This document shows positions 26,884 through 38,000 of a DNA stretch of 58,460 nucleotides, piece by piece. The position numbers and the translations under genes were made by a program. Where the stretch lies: NCBI GenBank assembly GCA_903889895.1, contig CAISYZ010000199.1, positions 1 to 58,460 of the forward strand, written 5' to 3'. Each line of letters opens with the position of its first letter. Position 1 is the stretch's first letter. This stretch comes from an uncultured Verrucomicrobia subdivision 3 bacterium. GTDB taxonomy: Bacteria; Verrucomicrobiota; Verrucomicrobiia; Limisphaerales; UBA11358. The notes beneath the pieces were generated by a model, which was not told where the DNA came from, searched no databases, and saw only the letters and a program-made list of their open reading frames with translations.

Positions 26884-27510
26884 ATGATCAAGGTGTTCTT
26901 CCTGATTTTCGAACCGCGCGCGACGTGGGAGCGGATTGCACTCGCGCGGCGGAGCTTCGGCTTTGTCATGTGCGTCCATTTGCTGCCGCTGCTGTTGCTC
27001 ACCTCGGCGGCCGAAGGCTGGGGGCTGGCGCGCTGGGGTAAATGGCAGCCGCGGTTTGAAAAGTTCAAGGAACATTCCCTGAATACGATTATCAGCTTCG
27101 AGGCCATCCAGACGATATTGTTGTTGCTGATGGTGCTGTTGAGCGCGTTGATCCTGCTGAAGGTCAGCCAGACGTTTCACAACCGCTGCAAATATGTCGA
27201 TGCCTTCACCGCGATGGCCTACGGTTACAGCCCGCTGTTGCTGGCGCATTTGATGGATGCGGGCCCGACGGTCAGTCCGTGGACCTCGTGGACCATCGGC
27301 ATCGTGCTCACCATCTGGGTGCTTTATCAGGGCATTCCGAGTGTGATGCAGCCCGACCCGACGCACGCCTTCGGGCTTTATCTGTCTGCGGCCATCGTCG
27401 CGGTGCTCACCGCCGGCATGGCGCGGCTGCTGACGGCGCTGTATCTGCTCGGCGAAGTGGACTTCCATCACTCCTGGCTGACGCGCCGGTTTCCAGATTT
27501 GTTCCAATGA
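26884..27510 (+). CDS. Yip1-like multi-pass membrane protein
   Basis: The 208-residue protein opens with VFFLIFEPRATWERIALARR, the usual entry to bacterial Yip1-domain proteins, followed by about five hydrophobic helices including FEAIQTILLLLMVLLSALILL and the typical YSPLLLAHLMD and WTIGIVLTIWVLYQGIPSVM. The function of the bacterial family is not established. Its stop overlaps the ATG of the next small gene (ATGA). Confidence 0.75.
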   Translation: MIKVFFLIFEPRATWERIALARRSFGFVMCVHLLPLLLLTSAAEGWGLARWGKWQPRFEKFKEHSLNTIISFEAIQTILLLLMVLLSALILLKVSQTFHNRCKYVDAFTAMAYGYSPLLLAHLMDAGPTVSPWTSWTIGIVLTIWVLYQGIPSVMQPDPTHAFGLYLSAAIVAVLTAGMARLLTALYLLGEVDFHHSWLTRRFPDLFQ

Positions 27511-27764
27511 ATTCCGCTGTTGAATTGCAAATCCTTGCCGCGCTCAGGCATTTGGATGAAACCGTGAAGTCTCTGGCCACGGCCAATCCCAAGCCAAGTT
27601 TATTACCGCTGTTTGCGCGCATTGACGAACTGGCTGCGCAACTTCCGCCCGGCACCGACCCGACGCTGCTGCATTACCTGCACAAAAAAAGCTACGAGAA
27701 GGCGCGGCTTTTTCTGCAAGGCCGCGATGCGGAAAATCAGGTCGGGAACTGCCGCCAGGTCTGA
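27507..27764 (+). CDS. Small hypothetical protein coupled to the Yip1-like gene
   Basis: The ATG at 27507 overlaps the previous stop as ATGA, so the 85-residue protein is likely translated by coupling. It is helical and soluble, with LALRHLDE-like amphipathic segments and LHYLHKKSYEKARLFLQGRD near the end. mnmE follows 12 bp later. I recognise no family; the overlap and spacing are the main evidence that it is real. Confidence 0.65.
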   Translation: MNSAVELQILAALRHLDETVKSLATANPKPSLLPLFARIDELAAQLPPGTDPTLLHYLHKKSYEKARLFLQGRDAENQVGNCRQV

Positions 27765-27776
27765 AGTGTTTAATTC

Positions 27777-29147
27777 ATGCTCGACGACACCATTGCCGCG
27801 ATAGCCACGCCGATTGGAGAAGGCGGGCTGGCTGTCATCCGCCTTTCCGGCGCGCAGACATTTGTCATCGCTGACAAATGTTTCTCTCCAACCGGAAAGA
27901 GCTCGCTCAAGCCTTCCGCTGCGCCGACACACACGATTCAATTTGGAAAAATTATCCGCGATGGCAATGTGATTGACGAGGTGCTTCTCGCCGTCCTGCG
28001 CGCACCGCGCACTTTCACGCGCGAAGACACGGTGGAGATTTCCTGTCACGGCGGCATTCTGCCTGCCAAGCTGGTGCTCGATGCGCTGCTCGCCGCCGGC
28101 GCGCGATTGGCGGAGCCGGGCGAATTCACCAGGCGCGCATTTCTCAACGGCCGTATTGACCTCGCACAGGCGGAGGCTGTCGCCGATTTGATCCACTCGC
28201 GCACGGAGCTGGCACTGGCCGCGGCCAACGAGCAGTTGGCCGGCAAATTGTCCCAGCGCATCAACCAGGTGCGCGACGACCTCATGCACACGCTCGCGCA
28301 CGTCGAGGCGCACATTGATTTTCCCGAAGAAGACATCGCGCCGGATACGAAAGAAAATTTATTGCAGCGGCTGGAAGCCGGCATCGCCTTCATGGACGAG
28401 CTGCTGCGCACGGCGAACGAGGGCCAGATTCTACGGCGCGGTATCCGCGCGGCGATTGTCGGCCGGCCCAACGCCGGCAAGTCCAGTCTGCTCAACCAGC
28501 TGCTGGGCCGCGACCGCGCCATCGTCTCGCACATTGCTGGCACCACGCGCGACACGATTGAGGAGACGGCGAACATTCGTGGTCTGCCCGTGGTTTTCAT
28601 CGACACTGCCGGACTGCGCGAAGCTCACGACGAGATTGAGCGCGAAGGCATCCGCCGGAGCCGCGAATCGCTGGCGCAGGCGGAATTGATTCTGCACGTG
28701 GTGGACGCGAGTGAGCCGATGAGTGATGCGGATAAAAATTATCTGGCTGAGTTCACTGGTAAAAAACGGATTCTCGTCCGTAACAAGACTGATTTGCCGG
28801 TGAAGCTGGAGTTGTCAGCAGCTGCCGGCGTGCCGGTCGTGGATGTCTGTTGCACCGGCGGGCAGGGGATTGAAGCGCTCAAAGACGCGATAAAAAATCT
28901 GATTTGGGCTGGCGAGATCAAGGCCGAGATGTTGCAGGTGGCTATCAATTCACGGCATCAGGACGCCTTGAACCGCGCGCGGTTTTCTGCGCGCGCCGCC
29001 ACCGACGCGCTCGCGGCGGATGCCACGCTGGAACTGGTGGCGATGGATTTGCACATCGCCGCCAATGCGGTCGGCGAAATCGTGGGCAAAACAACCACGG
29101 AAGATTTGCTTGATAAAATCTTCAGCAGCTTCTGCATCGGCAAGTGA
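27777..29147 (+). CDS. mnmE: tRNA modification GTPase MnmE
   Basis: MnmE works with MnmG to place the cmnm5 group on U34 of certain tRNAs. The 456-residue protein has the formyl-THF-binding N-terminal domain (DDTIAAIATPIGEGGLAVIR), the helical domain, an inserted G domain with GRPNAGKSSLLNQLLG, GTTRDTIEE and DTAGLR, NKTD, and the terminal FCIGK whose cysteine is characteristic. All motifs are intact. mnmG is not in the window. Confidence 0.97.
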   Translation: MLDDTIAAIATPIGEGGLAVIRLSGAQTFVIADKCFSPTGKSSLKPSAAPTHTIQFGKIIRDGNVIDEVLLAVLRAPRTFTREDTVEISCHGGILPAKLVLDALLAAGARLAEPGEFTRRAFLNGRIDLAQAEAVADLIHSRTELALAAANEQLAGKLSQRINQVRDDLMHTLAHVEAHIDFPEEDIAPDTKENLLQRLEAGIAFMDELLRTANEGQILRRGIRAAIVGRPNAGKSSLLNQLLGRDRAIVSHIAGTTRDTIEETANIRGLPVVFIDTAGLREAHDEIEREGIRRSRESLAQAELILHVVDASEPMSDADKNYLAEFTGKKRILVRNKTDLPVKLELSAAAGVPVVDVCCTGGQGIEALKDAIKNLIWAGEIKAEMLQVAINSRHQDALNRARFSARAATDALAADATLELVAMDLHIAANAVGEIVGKTTTEDLLDKIFSSFCIGK

Positions 29148-29156
29148 TGGCCAGCA

Positions 29157-29462
29157 TCACGCCCATTGTTTTCCGATATTCTCCAATCCGGCGAGCTGCA
29201 AATCCTCCGGCGTCATGCAGGCATGCATGTGGATGTCCGCCTCAAAAGTTAGAAACCACGGCTCAGCCAGTGACGGAATCTTCGAGGCGTCGGGACAGTT
29301 GACGACCAGATAGGCGGTGCGGTGGCCGTGGGCGTCCGAGAAATAGACTGATTCCGGCTTCAACGCGTCCAGAATTCTTCCAATTTTGGCACCGGCGGTG
29401 CCGTCCTTCACGGCGGCGTTAAATTTTGCAGTGGGCAGCGAGACTATCATCATCATGCGCAT
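29157..29462 (-). CDS. Conserved small protein of unknown function
   Basis: The 101-residue protein opens MRMMMIVSLPTAKFNAAVKD and contains RILDALKPESVYFSDAHGHR, SLAEPWFLTFEAD and a MTPEDL segment. Similar short proteins with a ferredoxin-like pattern are common and sometimes carry an unsupported pantothenate synthetase label; I do not accept that label. Convergent with mnmE. An ATG six bases further in could be used. Confidence 0.7.
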   Translation of the reverse strand: MRMMMIVSLPTAKFNAAVKDGTAGAKIGRILDALKPESVYFSDAHGHRTAYLVVNCPDASKIPSLAEPWFLTFEADIHMHACMTPEDLQLAGLENIGKQWA

Positions 29463-29594
29463 AAGAGTTCCTTTTGGTTTGGTTTAGGATTGGTTGGCCC
29501 GGCGAAAATGGCGGAATCCAATCTGCATGGCAAGTTCCAAACCGGAAGGAATTTCAATTTTTGACACTCGCCCGCTGGTGTTTATCCTTACGCC

Positions 29595-30671
29595 ATGCGC
29601 ATCGTTCCCGTTTCCCTTGGCAGCCGCAGCTACCAGATCAAAGTTGGCAGCGGACTGCTGGCGCGTCTCGGTGCGGAATGCGCCGCGCTCAAGCTCGGCC
29701 AACGCTGCGCCGTCATCACGGATGCCAACGTCGGTAAAAAATTTGCCAGAGCAGCTTTGACATCGCTTTCAAAGTCGGGCTTTGCGCCGGTGCTCATCAC
29801 GGTTCCCGCCGGGGAAAAATCCAAGCGCATCACCACCGTGGAAAAATGCTACGACGCACTGGCGCATCACCGGCTCGAACGTAAATCCTTCATCGTCGCG
29901 CTTGGCGGTGGCGTGGTGGGCGACCTTGCCGGTTTTGTGGCGGCGACGTATCTGCGCGGCATCCCGTTCGTGCAAGTGCCGACGACGCTGCTCGCGCAGG
30001 TGGACAGCTCTGTCGGCGGCAAGACCGGCGTGAATCTGAAGGCCGGCAAAAATCTTGTCGGCGCGTTTTACCAGCCGCGCTTCGTGCTGTGCGATTTGGA
30101 CACGCTGAAGACATTGCCGCGGCGCGAATATGTTTCCGGCCTCGCGGAAGTCATCAAATACGGGATTATTTACGACGAGGTTTTGTTTGCGAAACTTGAG
30201 CGCAATCTGCCGAAATTGCTCCGGCGTGACGTAAAAACCATGGCTGCTGTCGTGGCGCGCTGCTGCGAAATCAAGGCGGAGGTTGTCAGTCAGGACGAAT
30301 CGGAAAGTGGATTGCGCGCTATCCTGAATTTTGGCCACACCATTGGGCACGCCATAGAAAACAGCTCCGGCTACGGAAAGTATTTGCACGGCGAAGCAAT
30401 TGCCATCGGCCAGGTAGCGGCAGCAAAGTTGTCCGGGCAAGTCCTTGGCCTGTCGGCTGGTGAAGCGACGCGGATTGAAAAAATATTCGTTCATGCCGGG
30501 CTGCCCGTAAAAATCAAAGTGTCGGCGGCACACCGCAAAAAACTTTTTGCCGCGATGCAGCTCGACAAAAAAGTGAGCGGCGGCGAAGTTAAATTTGTGC
30601 TGGCCGAGAAGATTGGCCGGGTCAAATTTGGCTGCCGCGTCGCGCCTGAAATGATTGACGCGATGGTTTAG
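29595..30671 (+). CDS. aroB: 3-dehydroquinate synthase
   Basis: AroB catalyses the second step of the shikimate pathway using NAD+ and a divalent metal. The 358-residue protein has the nucleotide site ALGGGVVGDLAGFVAATYLRG, VPTTLLAQVDSSVGGKTGVN and GLAEVIKYGII, and metal ligands in LNFGHTIGHAIE and HGEAIAIG. All are intact. It converges on the PAS-phosphatase gene with a 2-bp gap. Confidence 0.96.
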   Translation: MRIVPVSLGSRSYQIKVGSGLLARLGAECAALKLGQRCAVITDANVGKKFARAALTSLSKSGFAPVLITVPAGEKSKRITTVEKCYDALAHHRLERKSFIVALGGGVVGDLAGFVAATYLRGIPFVQVPTTLLAQVDSSVGGKTGVNLKAGKNLVGAFYQPRFVLCDLDTLKTLPRREYVSGLAEVIKYGIIYDEVLFAKLERNLPKLLRRDVKTMAAVVARCCEIKAEVVSQDESESGLRAILNFGHTIGHAIENSSGYGKYLHGEAIAIGQVAAAKLSGQVLGLSAGEATRIEKIFVHAGLPVKIKVSAAHRKKLFAAMQLDKKVSGGEVKFVLAEKIGRVKFGCRVAPEMIDAMV

Positions 30672-30673
30672 GC

Positions 30674-31822
30674 TTATTGTATCCGCCGGAGCTTGATCAG
30701 GGTAAGGTCGTCGGCGAGATGAATCTGGTTGCTGTAAGCGAGCAGTTTTTCCGCGAGGGTTGGCAGGTTCAGATCGTGGGTTTCTGTGAGCATCATTTGT
30801 TCGTGCGCCAGCCGGACCAAACCATCCTGATCCAGTTGGTTGTCTTCCGCATCAAAAACTTCCGTCGCGCCGTCAGTAAACATCAATAGCGTGTCGCCGG
30901 GCGCAAGCTGCGCTTGAAATTCAGTGTAGGACACATCCGGCCACATGCCCAGCGCGCTTTGGGACTGCCCGATAATTTCAGGCTTGAGGTCGCTGCGAAT
31001 GATTATAGGTGAGGCGTGCCCAGCGCGGACGCAGCGCAGGTGACCGCAGGTGGCGTCATAAACCACAAAGGTCGCGGTGCAGAAAAATCCGGCGTCATGC
31101 ACGAGCGCGTGGAGCCGGCGGTTCAGCGTCCGCATGAAATAAGCCGGTGTGCTCAGCTTGTCGCGGTGATCATCCCACAGCATCCGCAACTGCATCGTGT
31201 AAAGCGCGGCGGCGAGACCGTGGCCGATAGCATCGGCGATCAGAAAAACATACCGATGGGTGTTGAGTTGTTCGACACGATAAAAATCGCCGCCGACGAT
31301 GCTGCGCGGCTGATACACAATCTGGATGTCCACCCGGCGGTCGCTGGGCAAATGGCTGGTTAGGGATTGTTCTTGAATGGATTTGGCGCGGAGCAAATCG
31401 TGCAGGTCGTGGCGCAAGTCGCGAAAGACTTCGATGCCGCCGATGGTTTCGCCGGCGGCGTTGGTAAGCGGCGCGACGGAAACCTCCACCGGCATCCGTC
31501 GTTGAGATTTGCATTTTGCAAACAGCAGCAGCGGTTCGGCGCTGGGCTGGTTGGTAACGATGCTCCGGTGCAACGGACAGGTGTCGTGGCCGCACAGGCA
31601 GTTGTCGTCCTTGTCCACATGGCAAAGCAAACTGTCGTGACAGGAACGCCCCACGACTTCAGCAGCACTCCAGCCGGTGATGCGCTCGGCGGCGCGGTTC
31701 CAGAACAGAATTTTTCGGTTCGTGTCGGTGATGTAAACGCCGTCGGCGAGCGAGTTTAATAGTTGCGGCTCGGTGAGCTTGCCGTTAGGCAAATCGTCCG
31801 CAAGAAAGGCCGTTGAGTTCAT
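30674..31822 (-). CDS. PAS-domain PP2C/SpoIIE-type serine phosphatase
   Basis: The 382-residue signalling protein has an N-terminal PAS domain (about residues 18-140) and a PP2C-like SpoIIE phosphatase domain with GGDFYRV, ADAIGHGLAAALYTM, GDTLLMFTDGATEVFDA and ADDLTLIKL. Such proteins dephosphorylate anti-anti-sigma factors in partner-switching control. The PAS loop is cysteine/histidine-rich (CHDSLLCHVDKDDNCLCGHD followed by TCPL), seen in a known PAS subtype and possibly metal- or redox-sensitive. The ATG at 31822 is preferred to 31852. No STAS or anti-sigma partner is adjacent. Confidence 0.88.
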   Translation of the reverse strand: MNSTAFLADDLPNGKLTEPQLLNSLADGVYITDTNRKILFWNRAAERITGWSAAEVVGRSCHDSLLCHVDKDDNCLCGHDTCPLHRSIVTNQPSAEPLLLFAKCKSQRRMPVEVSVAPLTNAAGETIGGIEVFRDLRHDLHDLLRAKSIQEQSLTSHLPSDRRVDIQIVYQPRSIVGGDFYRVEQLNTHRYVFLIADAIGHGLAAALYTMQLRMLWDDHRDKLSTPAYFMRTLNRRLHALVHDAGFFCTATFVVYDATCGHLRCVRAGHASPIIIRSDLKPEIIGQSQSALGMWPDVSYTEFQAQLAPGDTLLMFTDGATEVFDAEDNQLDQDGLVRLAHEQMMLTETHDLNLPTLAEKLLAYSNQIHLADDLTLIKLRRIQ

Positions 31823-31978
31823 AAGCCGGAAAACTTTAGGGAACTGATGCAAGCTTGCGCCTAATCCCTAGTTTTGCAAATGGAATTTTCCGGCTGAGAA
31901 TTTTGCCGCACTTCATGACGCTAGTTTCGCTGCGTAATTTTCTATCGCCGAATGAAAGTTGTTTGCAGTCCAAAATTT

Positions 31979-32017
31979 AAGCAGTCAGCAAACGCCCGCT
32001 GCGTTTGCTGACTGCTT
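31979..32017 (-). terminator. Strong terminator of the giant gene
   Basis: A perfect 17-bp stem (AAGCAGTCAGCAAACGC with its complement) closes a five-base loop. On the minus strand it is followed by TTAAATTTTGG, so it ends the transcript of the giant gene about 50 bp after its stop. Bases 31823-31978, the leader of the phosphatase gene, show nothing else. Confidence 0.82.
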
Positions 32018-32067
32018 GTGTGAAAGCCGTTTCACCATCGTCCGCATTGCGGCGGACGAGGTTTTGG

Positions 32068-35000
32068 CTATGGCTGATATTTCAACCGGTAATAGGCCGA
32101 GGACGGCGGGATGCCGCCCAAATCGCCAAACGAATCGATGACATTGATGACGCCGTTGGTGGCGGCGGCGTTGGTGGAAACATCCACCCAGTCGGTCAGA
32201 TTGGTGGAACGTTCGGCGACGTAGCTGTAACTCGCAATGCCGAAGAACTCCAAGTTCGCCATGCCGCCGGTGAACGAGGTGAACTGGCCGGTAATCGGTC
32301 CCGTGAGGGAGTTGCTCACCACGATGCTGACATAGCCTGTATTGGTTCCGCCAAAGCCATCGGTGACCGTGTAGCTGAACTGGTCGTTCAGCCCGCTTGT
32401 GTTGTAATACTCAAGCAGGCCGCTGGTGATCGTCGGGGTGATTCCGTTGGTGCTGGTGCCGACGCTGACCAGTGAAATTGTGTCGCCATCCGCATCGGTG
32501 ACATTGACGAGCAGGTTGCTGACACTGGTGCGCAACGAATGCACGCCGGTGGCAAACGTGAAAGCGACGTTCCCTGCCACCGGCGGATGATTGGTGACAA
32601 TCTGGTTGAATGTATTGGTGGCAGCCAAGAAATTGACATCACCAGCATAGACCGCCGTGATGAGATTCGTGCCGCGCGGCAATGAATTCAGGCTGTCGCT
32701 GGTCGCAACACCCGCTGCCAGCGTGTTGGTGCTAAACGGCGTCGTGACATTGTAGAATGTCACCGAGCCGGTGGCATTTGTCGGTGCGACGTTTGCGGTA
32801 AATGTCAGGCTATCCAGATAACCCGCCGGGCTGGCCGAGGACGAAACGTTCACAGTGGCGCTAGCCTGCGAGATGATGACTGAGCCACTGGCACCGGCGA
32901 GCGTGTAGTTGCCCGCCGTGGTGCCGCCGAGAACCAGCGTGCCGAACGACGTGATGGCTTGCGTGCCGATGCCCGCGCCGGCCAGACCGCCGGTGCCGGA
33001 GGCAACTATGACATCATCGCTGCCGACTGCGTTCGCTACGGACAGCGTGGCTGCCGACGCGTTGGTGGTGGTATCATAAGGCCGCGTGCCGGCCAGGACG
33101 ACCGCGAGCGGATTAACCGCCAGTAAGCCGTTGGTGTAGCTAATGGAATAATTGGTCAAGCCGCTGCCCGTGGCTGTGCTGGCGATAATCGGATAGCTGC
33201 TGACGGTGGCCGAGTTCGTTGCGCCCGCGCTGGTCAGTGTTACGCCCGTTACCGTGTCGCTGCCCAGCAAACCGATGGCAGTAAATTCCGTGCCGGCAAA
33301 GCTCACGGTCTGACCGTAGGTCTTGCCGCTGCTGTTCGCCGTGATGCCCAGCGTGGCAGCGTTAATCGTCAAGGTTCCGTTCGTAAAGCTGGTGAAGCTA
33401 TAGTTGGTTGCCGTCAGGCTGCCGATTGCTGCCGTGATGGTGTAAGTGCCGACCGGGCTGCTACTCGATGTGACGGTCGTCAAGCTTGCGCTGCCACCGA
33501 CCACCGCCACGGTGTCACCGTTCACAAAGCCACTGAATGAGGCGGTGTAAGCCGGATCCGCCGCGCCATAGATGCGGTTGGTGTCGTTGGCCGTCACGCC
33601 GAGCGGCGCTGGTGTTACTGTGACCGCCACCAGATTCGTGGCGGTGCCAAAGGCGTTGGTGACAACGATGGTGTAATTGCCCGATGAGTTCACACCGGGA
33701 GCCGTCAGCGTCAACGTCGAATTGGTTGCACCGCTGATGAGGTTGGTGTTGTTGTCAAACCATTGATAGGCCAGCGGCGCGGTGCCGGCGGCGTTAGCCG
33801 TTAGCAACGTGCTGTTGCCATAGACGAAGTTGGTGGAGGCAGGCGTCATTGTGATGACCGGCACAGCGGCGATGCTGATGGAGCCGTTGACCGTAAGCTG
33901 CGATGTGTTCCATACCAGCCCGCCGCCCAGTGCCGGCAATACGACGTTCGTAAAGCCGCCGCTGTAAGCGCCCGCGGCGAAGAGCGCGAAGGTGTCACCG
34001 CTTTGCAGGGCGTTGCCGAGGTTGGTGATGATGAGCGCGCCGCCGTAATTTAGCGTGCCGGTGGTTAGCACCAGTTTGTCGGCGTTCTGCGAGTTGGTGC
34101 GATTAAGGGTGATTTGCACGGTGCCGTGAAGCGTCGGGCTGCTATTCAATGTGAGCGTGCTGATGCCGACCAGGCCCGGGGCGATGGTTCCGTTCACCGT
34201 CGCCGCACCGTTGACCGCGCCGTTGCCGGACAAAGTCTGCGCCGTGCCGAGTGTGAAGCCGCCGCTCACACCGGACACGTCGAACACCGCGCCGCCGGCC
34301 ACGGCGATGTTGGGCGAGTTGCCAATGGCACCGGCGTTGGTCAGCAGCAGCGTGCCGGAGCTGATGGTGGTAGCACCGGAATACGTGTTCGTCTGCGACA
34401 GGATGACGTAGTTTGTGGTGGTTTTGTTCAACGCAATGCCGGAGCCGGCGAGGACAAGGTTGGCGGAACCGCTCATTGCCTCGATGGTGCTGGCACCAAC
34501 ATTGCCGTTCACGCCGAATGGCGAATAATTGGCTGCGAGCGTGTAAGTGCTGCTGGAACCGCCGAGGATGATGCCGTTGTTGGTGCCATTGCCGATGGTG
34601 AGCCGGCCCGCTGTGACGTTGTAGCCGTTCAAATCGAGCGTGCCATTAGCGACATTCACTTCCGGACTGGCGGACAACATATCGGTGCTGTTGCCCGTGA
34701 AGCGCACGGTGCCACCGGCATTGATCTTCACGCCGCGGTCCACCGCGATGGTTGAGCCGGTCATGCCAAGGTTGACGGTGCTGGCGGATTCCACATCGAG
34801 CGCGAGCAGGTTGTCATGCGAAGTCGCATTGGCATTGCCCAGCGTGAACGTGCCGGTGCCAATCTTCGTCAGGATGAACGGCGCGCCGCCGCTGCGTGCG
34901 CGTTGGAGGGTCAGGCTGCCGGGACCACCGACGGTGAAGCTCGCGCCGTTGACGATTTCAGAATTGAGCAACGCGGCGCTGAGAATGTTGCTGTTGATCA

Positions 35001-38000
35001 AGGCGCCGTTGCCGCCAACACCAGCGCCGGTAACGCTGGTGACGGTGCCGTTGGTCTGGCCGTTCACGTCCAGCGTGCCGCCGGTGGCAATGGTGGTGCT
35101 GTTGGTGCCAAGAGCATTCGTGCCGCTGCCCAGCCGCAACGTGCCGCCGTTGACAGTGGTGCCGCCGCCGTAGGTATTGTTGCCGGCCAGCGTCTGGATG
35201 CCGCTGCTTGTTAAATTAATTGCCAGGGCGCGGTTGGCGGTGGTGGCCGCCGTGATGTTGCCGCTAAAGGTGTAATTGCCACTGCCTGCGAGCGTGAGCG
35301 TGTGAAGCGAAGAGCCGGTGCTGTCGGTTACCGTGCCGCCCGCGCCGGAGATATCACTCAAGCCGGCGAGCGTCTGACTGACGTTCTGAATATCCAACGT
35401 GGCGCCGGAGGCCACATAGGCCAGATTGGTGTTCAACGCGTTGGCATTCTGCAACGCCATCGTGCCGAGGAGCACTTGCACCGTGCCGAGGAAACCATTG
35501 TCAGCCGCATTGATGGTAAAGGGCGAGGTGGAACTGTTTTCAATCAGGCTCGTTACATTTGCGCCGATCAGACCACTGTTGCCACCGTTCACATAGAGAT
35601 TCGTATTGCCGGTTCCGGAATTGGTGATTGCGCCAACGTTGTTGAGTGTGGACCGGATGTCAATGAATGCACCTGTTCCGGTAAAATTATCTTGAAAAGT
35701 TAGATTGCCCGTTCCCGTGACACCGCCCTGAATGCGCCAGCCGGATGCGGCCGTCGAATTAATCGTCAGGTTGGCGCTGCTCAAAGTGATGGCACCGGGC
35801 AACAGGTTGATTTGACCGCTATTGTTCCAAGTGCCCGATATCGTATTCAAGCCCGTGCCGGCGACGGTGACCGGCTGGCTGACATTCGCCGCACTGCCAC
35901 CCAAACCATTCGCCGCCAGGGTGACGGCTGCGCCGCTTGCATTGCCCAGCGTCACTGTGCCGGTGGTGGCGCCGAGGCCGCTGGCAGCGTTGATCGAAAT
36001 TGTTCCCGCCGCGAGCAATGTGCCACCGCTGTAGGTGTTCACGCCGCTGAGAGTCAGCGAACTGGCATTGGTTTTCGTCACTGAGCCGGTGCCGCTGATG
36101 ATGCCGGCATAAGTCTGATTCGCCTGGTTGGCGTAAACCAGCGTGCCGTTGTTGGTGATGTTGCCGGACAGATATCCGTTGTTGGTCACACCGTCACCTA
36201 ACTGGATGGTGCCCGCGCCAATGGTCGTGATGCCGGTGAAGGCATTGGAGTTCAGCAGAACCAACGTGCCCGTCCCGAGCTTGGTCAGCGGTGTGCTGCC
36301 GATGATTCCGCTGCCGGTCAGGGTGTATTGCTTGGTCACATTGCTCACGGTCACGGACACCGGTGAGAAACTGCTGCTGTTGGTCACGAAGAACGGCCCG
36401 CTGCCGGCCGGCGTTTCATTGAATACGACGCTATCTAATGTGTCATCGTAAGTTGTCGTCACGCCCAATTGATCTTTCCAGTTGGCCGTGACGGTGTCCC
36501 AGAGGCCGCTGCCCGGCTGCCAGACCAACGGCTCGGAATAGCTGGTGACGTTGGTGATGACCACGCTGATGACCTTGGTGGTGGTGTTGTTGGTGATGTA
36601 ACCGGCATCACGTTGCGGCAACGCGAGCGGTGTGAGCACTGGTGCACCGGTCAGTGTGCCCGCATAGGTGAGCAGCGGGTAAGTGCCGAGCGAGAGCGTA
36701 TAGCCGCTGACTAGGATGTTCAATGTGCCGCTGATGGTCAGGTTGCTCAGAACCAGCATCGGCGCGGTGGTCGTGCTGGGCGAATTGGTGGTGAAGGTAA
36801 AACTGGCATATTCAGTGCCGGCCGAGTAAGTCAAGTTGCTGCAACTCCACTGCCCACCTTGTGTGGAAACGAACACGCCATTGGTCGCGCCGGTGTTGAT
36901 GGTGACGGCGCTGTTCGAGCAGTAACCGCCGGTGACGCCGATCAACGCGCCCGCGCTGACGGTGGTGGATCCGGAATAAGTATTCGTGCCTGACAAGGTC
37001 AAAGTGCCGGAGCCAACCTTGGTGATAACTGAATTACCTTGAATTGATCCGGCAAAGGTGGTGCTGGCATTGTTGGCACCGATTGAGTTGGTAATTGCGC
37101 CGGCAGTGCTACCGCTAATAGAAGCTCCAAATGATGATCCGGACAACGCACCGATGCTCCAAGAGCCGCCGGTCGAGTAGGACTGCGGTTGAAGACTGAC
37201 TGAACCCTCGATATCCACGGTAGCCGTGCCAAACCCGCCGAAATAGCCACCGTTGTTGAAAAGCCGGACGCCGCCGCTGCCGGTGAAATTAATCGCGCCG
37301 GTGAAGGCGCTGAAATTCATATAAACGTCATTACGGGATACGGTCGTTTGGGCGTTCAAGTTGAGCGTGCCAGCACCGGTCAAGGAGTAGCCGACAGAGG
37401 CGCTTCCTAGCTGAATGCGGGTGCCCATGTTAATGGTGCCAGTCATTCCAGTGGCAACATAAATTGGGTTATTGAGGTCAGTTGTGTTCGCGGCGGCAAT
37501 AGTGCTGGAAAGCGTGCCGCCATTAAAATTGAGGGGGCCGCTTCCAAGCATAACCCCGAAACTAGGACCATTGAGATTGATGGTGCCGGAGTTGAGGTTG
37601 ATGGGGCCAGAACCGACTTCCGCAGCGGTGACAGTCAACGAGTTAGTGCCACTCTTAGTTAAGGAGTTGATGGTAATCGAACTGCCGCCCAAGGTGTAGG
37701 CATTGGCCGTGTTGGAAACCACGAAATTACCCGGCGACAGATACGGATTTGCTCCCGAAGCCGCCGTCACGGTGAACGCACTCGCCGAATCATCAAACCG
37801 GACATTGTCATTGTCAGCATAAATCACCGCCGCGCCGCTATTCGTCCAGTTGCCCGCCGTGGACGTATCCCAGTTGCCGCTGGTTTTGCCGCTCCAAACA
37901 TCGACGGTGGTGTTGGCCGCGGAGACGTTCAGGGCTATCGTGTTCACGCCACTGATGTTGTTGGTGGTGATGGTTGCCACCAAGCCCGTCGGGACGGTGC

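Noticed and set aside
29157-29462. Pantothenate synthetase
   Set aside because: The protein is only 101 residues and lacks the nucleotide-binding HIGH-type motif of PanC.
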